A DNA stretch of 64,000 bases from Gemmatimonadota bacterium (GTDB lineage: Bacteria; Latescibacterota; UBA2968; UBA8231). The stretch lies in NCBI GenBank assembly GCA_009841115.1, contig VXML01000097.1, positions 1 through 64,000 of the forward strand. Reading direction: 5' to 3'. Both the position numbers and the translations under genes were made by a program. Shown here piece by piece: positions 51,971-59,935 of the stretch (position 1 is the stretch's first letter; each line of letters starts with the position of its first letter). The notes below the pieces were generated by a model. That model was not told where the DNA came from. It was given only the letters and a program-made list of their open reading frames with translations, and searched no databases.

Positions 51971-52801
51971 ATGATGTTTAGGCAAAACGCAGGAGAACTC
52001 TTGCCGGAGACTGGGAGCAACTACGACAGCCGCTGGTGGGCGCTGATCTACGACCAATGGAACGAGGCCGGCGGGCGCTCTGAACAGCATGAACGCGAGC
52101 TACACTTTTATCGCGAACATCTGCAGGACACGCGTGGTGCTATCTTAGAGGCTGCCTGCGGAACTGGTTCCATTATGCTGCCTTTGCTGCTGAATGGGTT
52201 TGATGTCTTCGGGTTTGATGCCTCGCTACCCATGCTGGAGGTACTCAGACGCAAGGCGGCAGGGTTGGGCCTTGCAGACATAGATTCGCGAATCACACAA
52301 CAGGATCTCGTCGACTTCAGCTACGATCACCCGTTCGAAGCAGTGCTCATACCTGCCAGTTCCATCATGATGCTATCGACGCAGCAGGACCAGATCACCT
52401 GTCTGCGGCGAGTCCATGACTGTCTGCAGCCGGGCGGACGTCTGCTCCTAAACTTCTACATTCCCTCCTACACAGAAGACTTGCTCCTTCACCAAGACGC
52501 TCAGCCAGCAGAGGAAGAATTCGGCAAGTTCGATCATCCCGAGACGGGGAGACCGATTGAGGTTTCTCATACGAAAATATGTGATCTGACAATGCAGACG
52601 GAGACCTACACGTGGATCTTCAGGTATGATGAGGAGACGGTCCAAGTGCCCATGCAGGCTCGATGGATCCACAAGGAGGAATTCCAGTTGCTGCTACGCT
52701 TAGGTGGATTTGACCAGTGGGAGCTATACGGGAGCTACGACGGCAAGCCGTACGTGGGTTCCGAGCACATGGGTGATACCTACTGGATGGTGACCAAGTA
52801 A
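51971..52801 (+). CDS. Class I SAM-dependent methyltransferase
   Basis: A 276-residue enzyme. AILEAACGTGSIMLPLLLNG is motif I with a slight variation (EAACGTG instead of ExGCGTG), VFGFDASLPMLEVL is motif II, and 'ISTQQDQ' and GGRLLLNFYIPSYT form the later motifs. It resembles the preceding methyltransferase in motif order (both have FDAS/MDAS..MLEVL), so the two may be paralogues. It is close upstream of the phosphotransferase gene. Confidence 0.82.
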   Translation: MMFRQNAGELLPETGSNYDSRWWALIYDQWNEAGGRSEQHERELHFYREHLQDTRGAILEAACGTGSIMLPLLLNGFDVFGFDASLPMLEVLRRKAAGLGLADIDSRITQQDLVDFSYDHPFEAVLIPASSIMMLSTQQDQITCLRRVHDCLQPGGRLLLNFYIPSYTEDLLLHQDAQPAEEEFGKFDHPETGRPIEVSHTKICDLTMQTETYTWIFRYDEETVQVPMQARWIHKEEFQLLLRLGGFDQWELYGSYDGKPYVGSEHMGDTYWMVTK

Positions 52802-52838
52802 TAACGTAATCTTTCTGACGGCCGGATCGACGACACGG

Positions 52839-53765
52839 ATGACGGATAGTTTCCCTGATTGGTTGGAGTTGATTGCCGACTCTCTCAAACCCGCCAAAGT
52901 CGTAGGTGTAGATCCTCTCCGGGAATGGTCTCTTTCGCAAGTGTTCCGCTTAACATTGGACGATGAGGGCCGCACCCTAATCGCCAAGCGGGGGATTCCC
53001 ACTAAAGGCCCTACGGAGTTGGAGATCTACCAAGAGTGTCTGATCCCCCTCGCCATAGATGCACCGACTGTCTTCGCAAGCTACGCGAGCGATTCTGAGT
53101 ATATCCTGCTTATGGAAGATCTGAGAGGTACAGACCTTGAACAACAGCCGTCAAAGTCAACTTTCCTAGATGCGGCCCGCAAGCTCGCGGACATTCGGGC
53201 TTCTGCAGACAGGATCGGCAAGATCCGTGATTCTGATCTTCAAAGACATTTGCTGACCAAAAACCAACTTCTGCTTGACTTTGACTACGTGACTGAGCAC
53301 GCAGGTTCGGAGCACCGGGAAATGGTTCATGCCTTGGGGGAACATATCAACTCATTCTCAAGACACTTGGATCGATTATACCAAGAGCTTCCCCTCACAC
53401 TGAATCACAATGATTATCACGCCAAGAATCTTCTAAACGTCAGCGGACGCATTGTTCCTGTCGATTGGGCAAATGCGCGTATCAGCCCTCACCTTGGAGA
53501 TCTTTATTGCCTGATTAACGAAGGAAAAGACCAATATATTTCTCGGGAAACACTAATCGGGGCCTACAGGTCCGGATTAAAAGATCAAGGACTACAGGAG
53601 GAAGTTACAGACTGGCACCTTGGCATGGGCGGGCTCTGCTGGAACGTCCACTGTCTGCAATGGATCCTTGAATTTGGTTTGGACGCAATTCCTATATCCA
53701 AGACTTGGGTGCCAGACTTCCTGACTGAGATATGCGTTATAATCTCTCGACTGGGCAGACCGTAG
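52839..53765 (+). CDS. APH-fold small-molecule kinase
   Basis: A 308-residue phosphotransferase related to aminoglycoside phosphotransferases and choline kinases. TLNHNDYHAKNLLNVSGRIV carries the catalytic Asp of Brenner's loop (HNDYHAKN), and VPVDWANARISPHLGDLY holds the metal-binding Asp. The N-lobe has TLIAKRGIP with the ATP-binding Lys. No resistance role is implied by context; it may phosphorylate a natural product made by the methyltransferase cluster. Confidence 0.75.
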   Translation: MTDSFPDWLELIADSLKPAKVVGVDPLREWSLSQVFRLTLDDEGRTLIAKRGIPTKGPTELEIYQECLIPLAIDAPTVFASYASDSEYILLMEDLRGTDLEQQPSKSTFLDAARKLADIRASADRIGKIRDSDLQRHLLTKNQLLLDFDYVTEHAGSEHREMVHALGEHINSFSRHLDRLYQELPLTLNHNDYHAKNLLNVSGRIVPVDWANARISPHLGDLYCLINEGKDQYISRETLIGAYRSGLKDQGLQEEVTDWHLGMGGLCWNVHCLQWILEFGLDAIPISKTWVPDFLTEICVIISRLGRP

Positions 53766-53865
53766 TCTGAGTCATCCTTTTTTGCGGGGCTGGAACATCC
53801 TATTTTTGAGCACACTACCCACTCCTAAACAAACCGAGACTGCCGTGCGACGCTTGACCGACAAC

Positions 53866-54657
53866 ATGAGGCGCGACTGGATGGGAAAGGGCTATATCCT
53901 GCTCAAGGGTGCCCTCACCCGCGACCAAGTCGCAGGCTACCTATCCGCTACCGACGAGGTGGTCGCCAAATACCGCGAGATCCACCCCGAGGCCCGCGAG
54001 CAGGACGCCCTCAACATCATCCAGACAGTCGAGCGGTCTCCAAATTTCGATTCGCTGATCGACCATCCTAGCACCTTCGGCGTCATCGTCGATCTGATGG
54101 GCCCTTATCTCCAGATCATGGGCACGGTGATCTACGTCCGCTATCCCAGTGGGGACATGCCCTTCGGCTGGCATACCGACGGGGGGGCCTCATTGCGCGA
54201 GTTTCGCGTCGCGCCGGACAGTCGCCCGCTCAACTTCAAGATCCAGTATTTCCTGACCGACATCCCCGCAGACAACCGGGCCAACTTCTGCTTCGTGCCC
54301 GGCAGCCATCGCCGGGATTTTCCCGAGGAGGGTTTTGCCAAGGGAGCATGGCCGGAGGGCGGCGTCCAGCTAGTCGCCGAAGCCGGCGACGCCGTCATCT
54401 TCACCTACGGCCTGTGGCACGGCGTGGCCCCGAATGAGGGAGAGGACGTCCGGCGCAGCCTTACCTTTCGCTACGGGCAGCTATGGTCGCGGCCGTGGGA
54501 CTACGAGAAAGCACCGCCCGAAGTGCTGGCGCGCATGACGCCGCGCCAGCGACGCCTGATGGGCGACATCGGCCCTAATAGCGCACCCGGCGCGTACTAC
54601 GCACCCAAAGACCAACTCGACATCATCCTCGACGGCATCGAACAGCCGGCGAAGTGA
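53866..54657 (+). CDS. Phytanoyl-CoA dioxygenase (PhyH) family oxygenase
   Basis: A 263-residue Fe(II)/2-oxoglutarate oxygenase. GWHTDGGASLREFRV supplies the HxD ligands, and IFTYGLWHGVAPNEGED the distal His with the downstream Arg (RRSLTFRYG) for 2-oxoglutarate. KIQYFLTDIPADNRANFCFV and PGSHRRDFP are typical of this class. I took ATG 53866; a GTG at 53845 is possible. It hydroxylates an aliphatic or small-molecule substrate. Confidence 0.85.
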   Translation: MRRDWMGKGYILLKGALTRDQVAGYLSATDEVVAKYREIHPEAREQDALNIIQTVERSPNFDSLIDHPSTFGVIVDLMGPYLQIMGTVIYVRYPSGDMPFGWHTDGGASLREFRVAPDSRPLNFKIQYFLTDIPADNRANFCFVPGSHRRDFPEEGFAKGAWPEGGVQLVAEAGDAVIFTYGLWHGVAPNEGEDVRRSLTFRYGQLWSRPWDYEKAPPEVLARMTPRQRRLMGDIGPNSAPGAYYAPKDQLDIILDGIEQPAK

Positions 54658-54698
54658 ACATTTCATCTAACAAGCCCGATCCCGCGCCTCAGTCATGC

Positions 54699-55913
54699 TC
54701 AATCGCGCTCGAAATACGGTGCGAGTTCGTCTTGCAATAGCCTTTCGATACTCGGCTCAATTTTCCAAAAATCGGTGAGGGCCTTGTACTGCGCTATGGC
54801 CGACCGATTTCCCGGGTTCGAGGTTTTCTCGGCGCGGATCATCAGATTCTTGGGCGTGTGTTTCGAGTCTATGAATTGGACCACATCTGTGCGGTAGCCC
54901 AAAATGCGCAGTATTTGTGCGCGACAGGCGTCCGTCAGGATATCGGCGGTTCTCTGCTTTAAAATGCCGTGTTTCAGCACCGGCTCAAACGGAGAAGCTT
55001 CAATCTGGGGTCGCAATTCGTGCTGGCAGCAGGGGGCCGCGAGAATAATGGGGCTCTGCCAGACTACTCCCTGTGCAATCGCCTCATCGGTCGCAGTGTC
55101 GCACGCGTGTAGACTCAGGACGATATCCGGAGCGACCTCAGCCGCATAATCGGCGATCCGGGCTTGGAAAAACTCCAACCCGCTCCAGCCTAGGGAATCG
55201 CACAACTCGTTGCATTGCTCAATGAGTTCGACTTCTCTATCAATCCCAATGACCCGGACCGATACGCCCTGAATGTGATGCAGATAGTGGTACCCGGCAA
55301 AGGTCAGATAGGCATTCCCACAGCCGCAGTCGACAATCGTCAGTTCTCGGCCGGCGAGACCACTCCTCGCAATGGCCTGACTCATGAGCCTGATGAACTC
55401 GTTGATCTGGCGGAATTTGTTCTGCATGGTGGGCTTTACCTCGCCAGACGAATCCATGATGCCAATGCCCTGGAGAAATCGATCTGGAGTATCCCGGGGA
55501 ATCGGATAACCTTTGACGCGGTTGTGTGCCAGATGTGGCTGCGGTTCAGTTCGGGAAGGTCTAGCTTTTGTGAGTAGCACTTTCCCCTTTTTGGTGATGC
55601 GTATATGGAGGTCGCCGCTCGTCGTCTGCACGTGGATGAGGCGAAACGGCATGGAGAGCAAGGCTTCGAGCCTTTGGGGAAACTCTGCGCCGCTGTGGTT
55701 CTTGGTTATTCCCTTTTTGCTTTCGTAGTAGATAAATTGGTAGTGCCTTTCACCTCTCAATTCGACAGGACGTACCACGGCCTTAATCCAAGGGATGGAC
55801 TCGCCTCGAATCCCGCCACTCATGGTGAGTCTGAGGAATGTTTCCCCGCAGGAAACAGCTTCTCTTATCATCGCCTTGTAATCTTTGGCGCGTCCAGCAG
55901 TCTCGGTGGCCAT
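54699..55913 (-). CDS. SAM-dependent methyltransferase of unknown specificity
   Basis: A 404-residue protein. The N-terminal 170 residues are a separate domain (ISFLRL..WIKAVVRPVELRGERHYQFIYY). The Rossmann part starts ELTIVDCGCGNAYLTFAGYH, with IGIDREVELIEQCNEL, then IVLSLHACDTATDEAIAQ and ILAAPCCQHELRP. The DCGCGNAYLT and 'CCQHEL' motifs are those of METTL25-like/tRNA-type methyltransferases. An RNA or protein substrate is likely but unproven. It is transcribed opposite to its neighbours. Confidence 0.7.
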   Translation of the reverse strand: MATETAGRAKDYKAMIREAVSCGETFLRLTMSGGIRGESIPWIKAVVRPVELRGERHYQFIYYESKKGITKNHSGAEFPQRLEALLSMPFRLIHVQTTSGDLHIRITKKGKVLLTKARPSRTEPQPHLAHNRVKGYPIPRDTPDRFLQGIGIMDSSGEVKPTMQNKFRQINEFIRLMSQAIARSGLAGRELTIVDCGCGNAYLTFAGYHYLHHIQGVSVRVIGIDREVELIEQCNELCDSLGWSGLEFFQARIADYAAEVAPDIVLSLHACDTATDEAIAQGVVWQSPIILAAPCCQHELRPQIEASPFEPVLKHGILKQRTADILTDACRAQILRILGYRTDVVQFIDSKHTPKNLMIRAEKTSNPGNRSAIAQYKALTDFWKIEPSIERLLQDELAPYFERD

Positions 55914-56112
55914 AGTTCCGCAATTCCCAATCTAGGTGAAATAATGTCCCAAATTACGCCAAAAGGGGACTTTATCAAGTGCTGGCTAGGCCGCTCAAAG
56001 CGTCGTTGATCCAAGGGGCCGCGCCATCGGCTCAATACCCGCTAGTTCTAGAGCTTGACACCTACCAGATTATATCAAACACTAGAGTATTTTCCGCAAA
56101 CCGGAGCCGCCC

Positions 56113-56244
56113 ATGACATCCAATACCGCTACCGTCCGCGAGTACGCGCGCTACGGGGCCGCAACCCAGCAGAAGTACGAGCCCCACCACTGCGAGCAGG
56201 CGGCCGCGATCGTGCGCCGCGTCGCCGACGAGTACCGGCTATGA
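56113..56244 (+). CDS. 43-residue small ORF coupled to the isochorismatase gene
   Basis: An ATG at 56113 opens 43 codons (MTSNTATVREYARYGAATQQ, then KYEPHHCEQAAAIVRRVADE YRL) that end at TGA 56244, overlapping the start of the isochorismatase-like gene by four bases (ATGA). The residue mix is soluble with one His-His-Cys patch. The coupling argues for real translation, perhaps of a small subunit or a leader. I do not recognise the family, and a worn gene fragment is the main alternative. Confidence 0.45.
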   Translation: MTSNTATVREYARYGAATQQKYEPHHCEQAAAIVRRVADEYRL

Positions 56245-57017
56245 CAGAGAACGCGCTACAACTCGACGCCCGTTACTACCGGGCCTTGCCGATTGACTGC
56301 CCTGGATACGAACAGGTCACTCTATCGTTGCCAGTGGACAAGACAGCCCTAGTGGGCATGCACTGCTGGAACATCGGCTGTCCCGATGGGCCGCCCGTGG
56401 ACGTCAACTACTGCGTCGGCATGGGTTGGCTCCAGTCAATAGAGGAGGCCGGGCGCATCATGGCCGAGGTCATCCGTCCGGCCATGGACGCGGCTCGCGC
56501 CATTGGGATGCCGGTCTGCCACGTCGAGACGGACTGGATGGACCACCAGTATCCCCACGTCGAGTCGCGGCGCTCGGGAGAGTCGGGAGCCGTGCACCCA
56601 CACCAACAGGAGATGCTCGAACGAGCCCACGGCGTCGGCTACATGGAGCGCTCGCCGCTGGCGCAGATGCGGCGCGCCGAAATCGTCTCCCCGGTTGGAG
56701 ACGAGCCCCTTTTTTTCTACTCCGACGTGCTGGACGATTACCTACGCAGTCGCGGTGTGGAGACGCTCATCTATATGGGATTTGCGGCCGACATGTGCCT
56801 GCTCGGTGCCGAGGGGGGAGCGCGGCCCATGCTGGCGCGCGGTTATCGCTGCGTGGTGATGCGCGATGCGACTGTCGGGGTAGAGACGCCAGCGTCGTTC
56901 CCACAGCGGTTATCGACGAATTACGCCCTCCACATCTTCGAGTGGAGCCTGGGCTTCGGCTGCACCTTCGCGCAATTCCAACAGGCCATCGATCAGATGA
57001 AAGGTGAGCAGTCATGA
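56241..57017 (+). CDS. Isochorismatase-superfamily hydrolase (cysteine-type), altered Asp
   Basis: A 258-residue alpha/beta hydrolase from the ATG at 56241. The first family motif reads VDKTALVGMHCWNIGCPDGP where the usual catalytic Asp ('LLVIDMQND') is His, and FAADMCLLGAEGG keeps the catalytic Cys. The middle has EAGRIMAEVIRPAMDAARA and 'GMPVCHVETDW'. It is probably a ureidohydrolase or amidohydrolase with a modified active site. It overlaps both the 43-residue ORF and the polysaccharide deacetylase gene by four bases each. Confidence 0.7.
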   Translation: MTENALQLDARYYRALPIDCPGYEQVTLSLPVDKTALVGMHCWNIGCPDGPPVDVNYCVGMGWLQSIEEAGRIMAEVIRPAMDAARAIGMPVCHVETDWMDHQYPHVESRRSGESGAVHPHQQEMLERAHGVGYMERSPLAQMRRAEIVSPVGDEPLFFYSDVLDDYLRSRGVETLIYMGFAADMCLLGAEGGARPMLARGYRCVVMRDATVGVETPASFPQRLSTNYALHIFEWSLGFGCTFAQFQQAIDQMKGEQS

Positions 57018-58018
57018 GCTTGAGCATCTGTCCGTGGAAGTACGGCAAGTGCTGGGTTTACTCAATCACCTACGACGAAGCCCTCGCCGACCTGCACCGC
57101 TTCTCCATTCCCATGCACGAAGAGTACGCCATCCCCGGCCACGTAGAACTGCTCGTCGGCCAGATGGGCGAGATCCGCAAAGCCGGCAATTCCAGCTACA
57201 ACGGCTTCCGCCACATGAACGCAGGCGAGTTGCGCGATCTGCTCGCCCGCGGCTGGGGAGTGGGCAACCACTCGTGGACTCACGAAATCATCACGCCAGA
57301 AATGGTGGACCAAGAAATCGGCCACGCCAAGCAAGTGCTGGAGGAAGCCCTCGGCGAGCCGATAATCCTCTACTGCTCGCCCGGCAACAACACAAACATG
57401 GCCGACCACGTGCTCGAAGCCTGCCGCCGCTACGGCTACCTAGGCGCCATGAGCCTGACGGACGCGCTCAACCGGCCCGAGGACGAGCTGTTCTGGATCA
57501 ACCGCACGGCGCTGCACGACCACTACTACGAGCCGTTCTACAGCGCCTACGACCCGTACCGCAACATCCGCCAAGCCCAAGCCGTGCAGGGCTGGCTCAT
57601 CGACTACTGCCACTGTCCACTGGAGACAGCCGTGCATCCCAACAAAGACTGCTCCGAAGCCCAGCTACGTCAGCGCTTTGAGACGGTGCTGTCCGAGGGA
57701 GGCGATGCAGTCTGGTGCGCAGTGCCCGAGGAAGCACTCAGCTACCATCTGCTGCGGCGTCACGCCCAGATCGAAACCGCGGACGACAATGACGAAGCGC
57801 AGCACTTTCGCATTGAGCTTTCGGAGTTGCCCGAGCAGGTGCCGTACCGCAGCCTGACGCTAGAGGCCAGCGTGCCAGCAGCTTGGTGCCGCGACCCCCG
57901 CGTAGTAGTGGACGGGCAGGAACTAGCAGCGGAAGTCGTGCGACCCGGTGTGCTACGGGTGACGACGCCGGTGCGGGACGGAACTCAGGTCGAGGTGCGG
58001 GCTACGCCGCGCCCTTGA
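57014..58018 (+). CDS. Polysaccharide-deacetylase-like (NodB/CE4 fold) protein
   Basis: A 334-residue protein. SITYDEALADLHRF corresponds to the CE4 first motif with its catalytic Asp (usually TFDDG), and VGNHSWTHEIITPEM is the His-x3-His metal motif. ILYCSPGNNTNMADHVLEA and GYLGAMSLTD are later strands. A C-terminal beta region of about 70 residues (LTLEASVPAAWCRDPRVVVD) may bind carbohydrate. It has no signal peptide, so a cytoplasmic or non-classical substrate is likely. It overlaps the isochorismatase gene by four bases. Confidence 0.8.
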   Translation: MSLSICPWKYGKCWVYSITYDEALADLHRFSIPMHEEYAIPGHVELLVGQMGEIRKAGNSSYNGFRHMNAGELRDLLARGWGVGNHSWTHEIITPEMVDQEIGHAKQVLEEALGEPIILYCSPGNNTNMADHVLEACRRYGYLGAMSLTDALNRPEDELFWINRTALHDHYYEPFYSAYDPYRNIRQAQAVQGWLIDYCHCPLETAVHPNKDCSEAQLRQRFETVLSEGGDAVWCAVPEEALSYHLLRRHAQIETADDNDEAQHFRIELSELPEQVPYRSLTLEASVPAAWCRDPRVVVDGQELAAEVVRPGVLRVTTPVRDGTQVEVRATPRP

Positions 58019-58100
58019 CAGATTTCTCTACTCGTTATCCGAATTAATCACTCGGATATAAGCAGTTAACTGAAAGCACCAAAAAAGAAAGGGATTCAGA

Positions 58101-59234
58101 ATGGGTTACCCCGCGATTGACCAACCGGCCCCCGCGATTGAGGCCAGTGAATGGATTAGCGGTAAGCCAGAAGAGGAAAATGGATTTTCTGGCAAGAATG
58201 TAATCCTTGAGTTCTGGGGCACTCATTGTGGCCCGTGTATCGCCGCCATTCCCCATCTCAATGAACTCGTCGCCACGTATGGCAGTAAGGATACCCTTTT
58301 TGTTTCGTTGACCCGTGAAGATCCCCACATCATAGAACGCTTCCTGGAAAAAAGGCCGATAAAGGGCGGGGTCGCCACAGATCGAGAAGGTGCAATGTTC
58401 GATGCCTATGGCATACAAAGTATCCCTCATACCTTTCTCATAGACTCACAAGGCCTACTTCGTTGGCACGGTCATCCAACTTCTTTTAATGCGGAATTGT
58501 TAGAGGAGTTTCTCCAGACAGACAACGTGCCCAAAGTATCTGAACCAACCACCTCTTCAGAAACCGTACCGGCGGTCACTCCAGACACCCTGTTTTTTCT
58601 AAAAATTGATCGAAATGCGTCCGATCGTAGAGGGGAAAGTTTGGGTATTGGCGACGAGCAATTCGAGGCAGAAATTTATGGGTATAGAGTGGCCGATGTG
58701 ATAAGCTCGCTATTGGATCATCCCCATACCCGGATGCGGATTGAAGGGAAAGAGCCAGAAGAGCTGTTGGACGTTGAGTTGCGTTCTTTTCATCCCCTGA
58801 AAGTAAAGGTGGCAAGGGAAAGAGCGGTAGATGTGCTGTGCGATATGTTTGGCATCGCGATTTGTCGTGTTGTGGAACAACGGGAAGGATGGGCACTAAC
58901 CTGTTCTAACCCTCAATTGACGGATGTGTCTGACTTGGGCGGCGGCATGTCCACGGGCGGGTTCAATAATAAGTTTACCGGCTCCAATCTCACGATAGAT
59001 CAGCTTGCCGACTACCTTGAGAATTCGATGAAGTGCATATTTTTCAACGAAACACATTTGGCAGGGAAATATGACTTTGTATTGCCGGTTAAAACCTTTG
59101 ATCAGACACGGCGAGCTTTAGAAGAAGAGTACGGCATCAAAGTCGAATCGGCGGTACGCGAAGTAGAAATAGTGATTCTGCGCATGACGGATGCCGCAAT
59201 CGGGTGCGCCGGGGACTCGCCACCGCGTCCTTGA
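58101..59234 (+). CDS. TlpA-like thioredoxin fused to a DUF3738 domain
   Basis: A 377-residue protein. The N-terminal domain has VILEFWGTHCGPCIAAIPHL with the redox CGPC pair, and FDAYGIQSIPHTFLIDSQG, as in TlpA/ResA. After a Ser/Thr-rich linker (about 155-165), residues 175-360 form DUF3738 (TIGR03435), including SNLTIDQLADYLENSM and LAGKYDFVLPV. No signal peptide is apparent, although most TlpA and DUF3738 proteins are exported; the start may be mis-set or the protein cytoplasmic. It sits between the deacetylase gene and a methyltransferase gene. Confidence 0.75.
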   Translation: MGYPAIDQPAPAIEASEWISGKPEEENGFSGKNVILEFWGTHCGPCIAAIPHLNELVATYGSKDTLFVSLTREDPHIIERFLEKRPIKGGVATDREGAMFDAYGIQSIPHTFLIDSQGLLRWHGHPTSFNAELLEEFLQTDNVPKVSEPTTSSETVPAVTPDTLFFLKIDRNASDRRGESLGIGDEQFEAEIYGYRVADVISSLLDHPHTRMRIEGKEPEELLDVELRSFHPLKVKVARERAVDVLCDMFGIAICRVVEQREGWALTCSNPQLTDVSDLGGGMSTGGFNNKFTGSNLTIDQLADYLENSMKCIFFNETHLAGKYDFVLPVKTFDQTRRALEEEYGIKVESAVREVEIVILRMTDAAIGCAGDSPPRP

Positions 59235-59237
59235 CAG

Positions 59238-59924
59238 ATGTCAAACGATTTTGATTTTGCCGGAGCCGTCCCGCCATGGGGCCGTAGCGCCGCCGAATAC
59301 GAGGCGTTCTTCGCGTTATCTGACGTTCCGCCATCTGCGCGCATATTGGACTGCGGGGGTGGACCGTCGTCGTTCGCCGCGGAATGGAGTAGAAATGGAC
59401 GATACGTCGTCGCCGCGGACCCCATGTATAGGTTTTCCACCAGAGATTTTCTAGCCGACTTCGATCTCACAGCAGCACAGATGCTCGCGGGAATGCGGAA
59501 GGCGCGGGACCGGTTCAAGTGGGATTACTACGGCAGCCCAGAAGATGTCGTCCAACGTCGGCGCGACGTCCTCACAGCCTTCATTGCCGATTTTCAGTCG
59601 GCGACTCGGAGTGGTCGCTACGTATCTGCTTGCCTACCGGAATTGCCTTTCCTGTCGGAATCCTTCGATCTCGTACTTTGCTCTCATCTACTATTTCTCT
59701 ACTCTGCCGAATTCGACACAGCAACCCACCTCTCCTTCCTGCGGGAATTGCTTCGCGTAGGTCGAGAGGTTCGCGTATTTCCATTGCTCGACATGGATGG
59801 GAACCCTTCCGCGCATTTGGATAACACCATTCAGGCACTGCGAATGTCAACACGCGTTGAGCTTGTTCCACTGTCCTTCGAATTTCGGTCTGGCGATTCG
59901 CTAATGCTGCGTTTGACGCATTAG
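59238..59924 (+). CDS. Class I SAM-dependent methyltransferase
   Basis: A 228-residue enzyme, four bases after the thioredoxin-DUF3738 gene. ARILDCGGGPSSFAAEWSRN is motif I and YVVAADPMYRFS motif II. LPFLSESFDLVLCSHLLFLY provides the substrate-side motif. It is similar to small-molecule or tRNA methyltransferases. It ends 11 bases before the convergent heparinase-like gene. Confidence 0.78.
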   Translation: MSNDFDFAGAVPPWGRSAAEYEAFFALSDVPPSARILDCGGGPSSFAAEWSRNGRYVVAADPMYRFSTRDFLADFDLTAAQMLAGMRKARDRFKWDYYGSPEDVVQRRRDVLTAFIADFQSATRSGRYVSACLPELPFLSESFDLVLCSHLLFLYSAEFDTATHLSFLRELLRVGREVRVFPLLDMDGNPSAHLDNTIQALRMSTRVELVPLSFEFRSGDSLMLRLTH

Positions 59925-59935
59925 CGGAACAACAG

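Noticed and set aside
53782..53865. TTG start giving a longer PhyH dioxygenase
   Set aside because: The added 28 residues are not PhyH-like and have no Shine-Dalgarno; the ATG at 53866 or GTG at 53845 is more natural.
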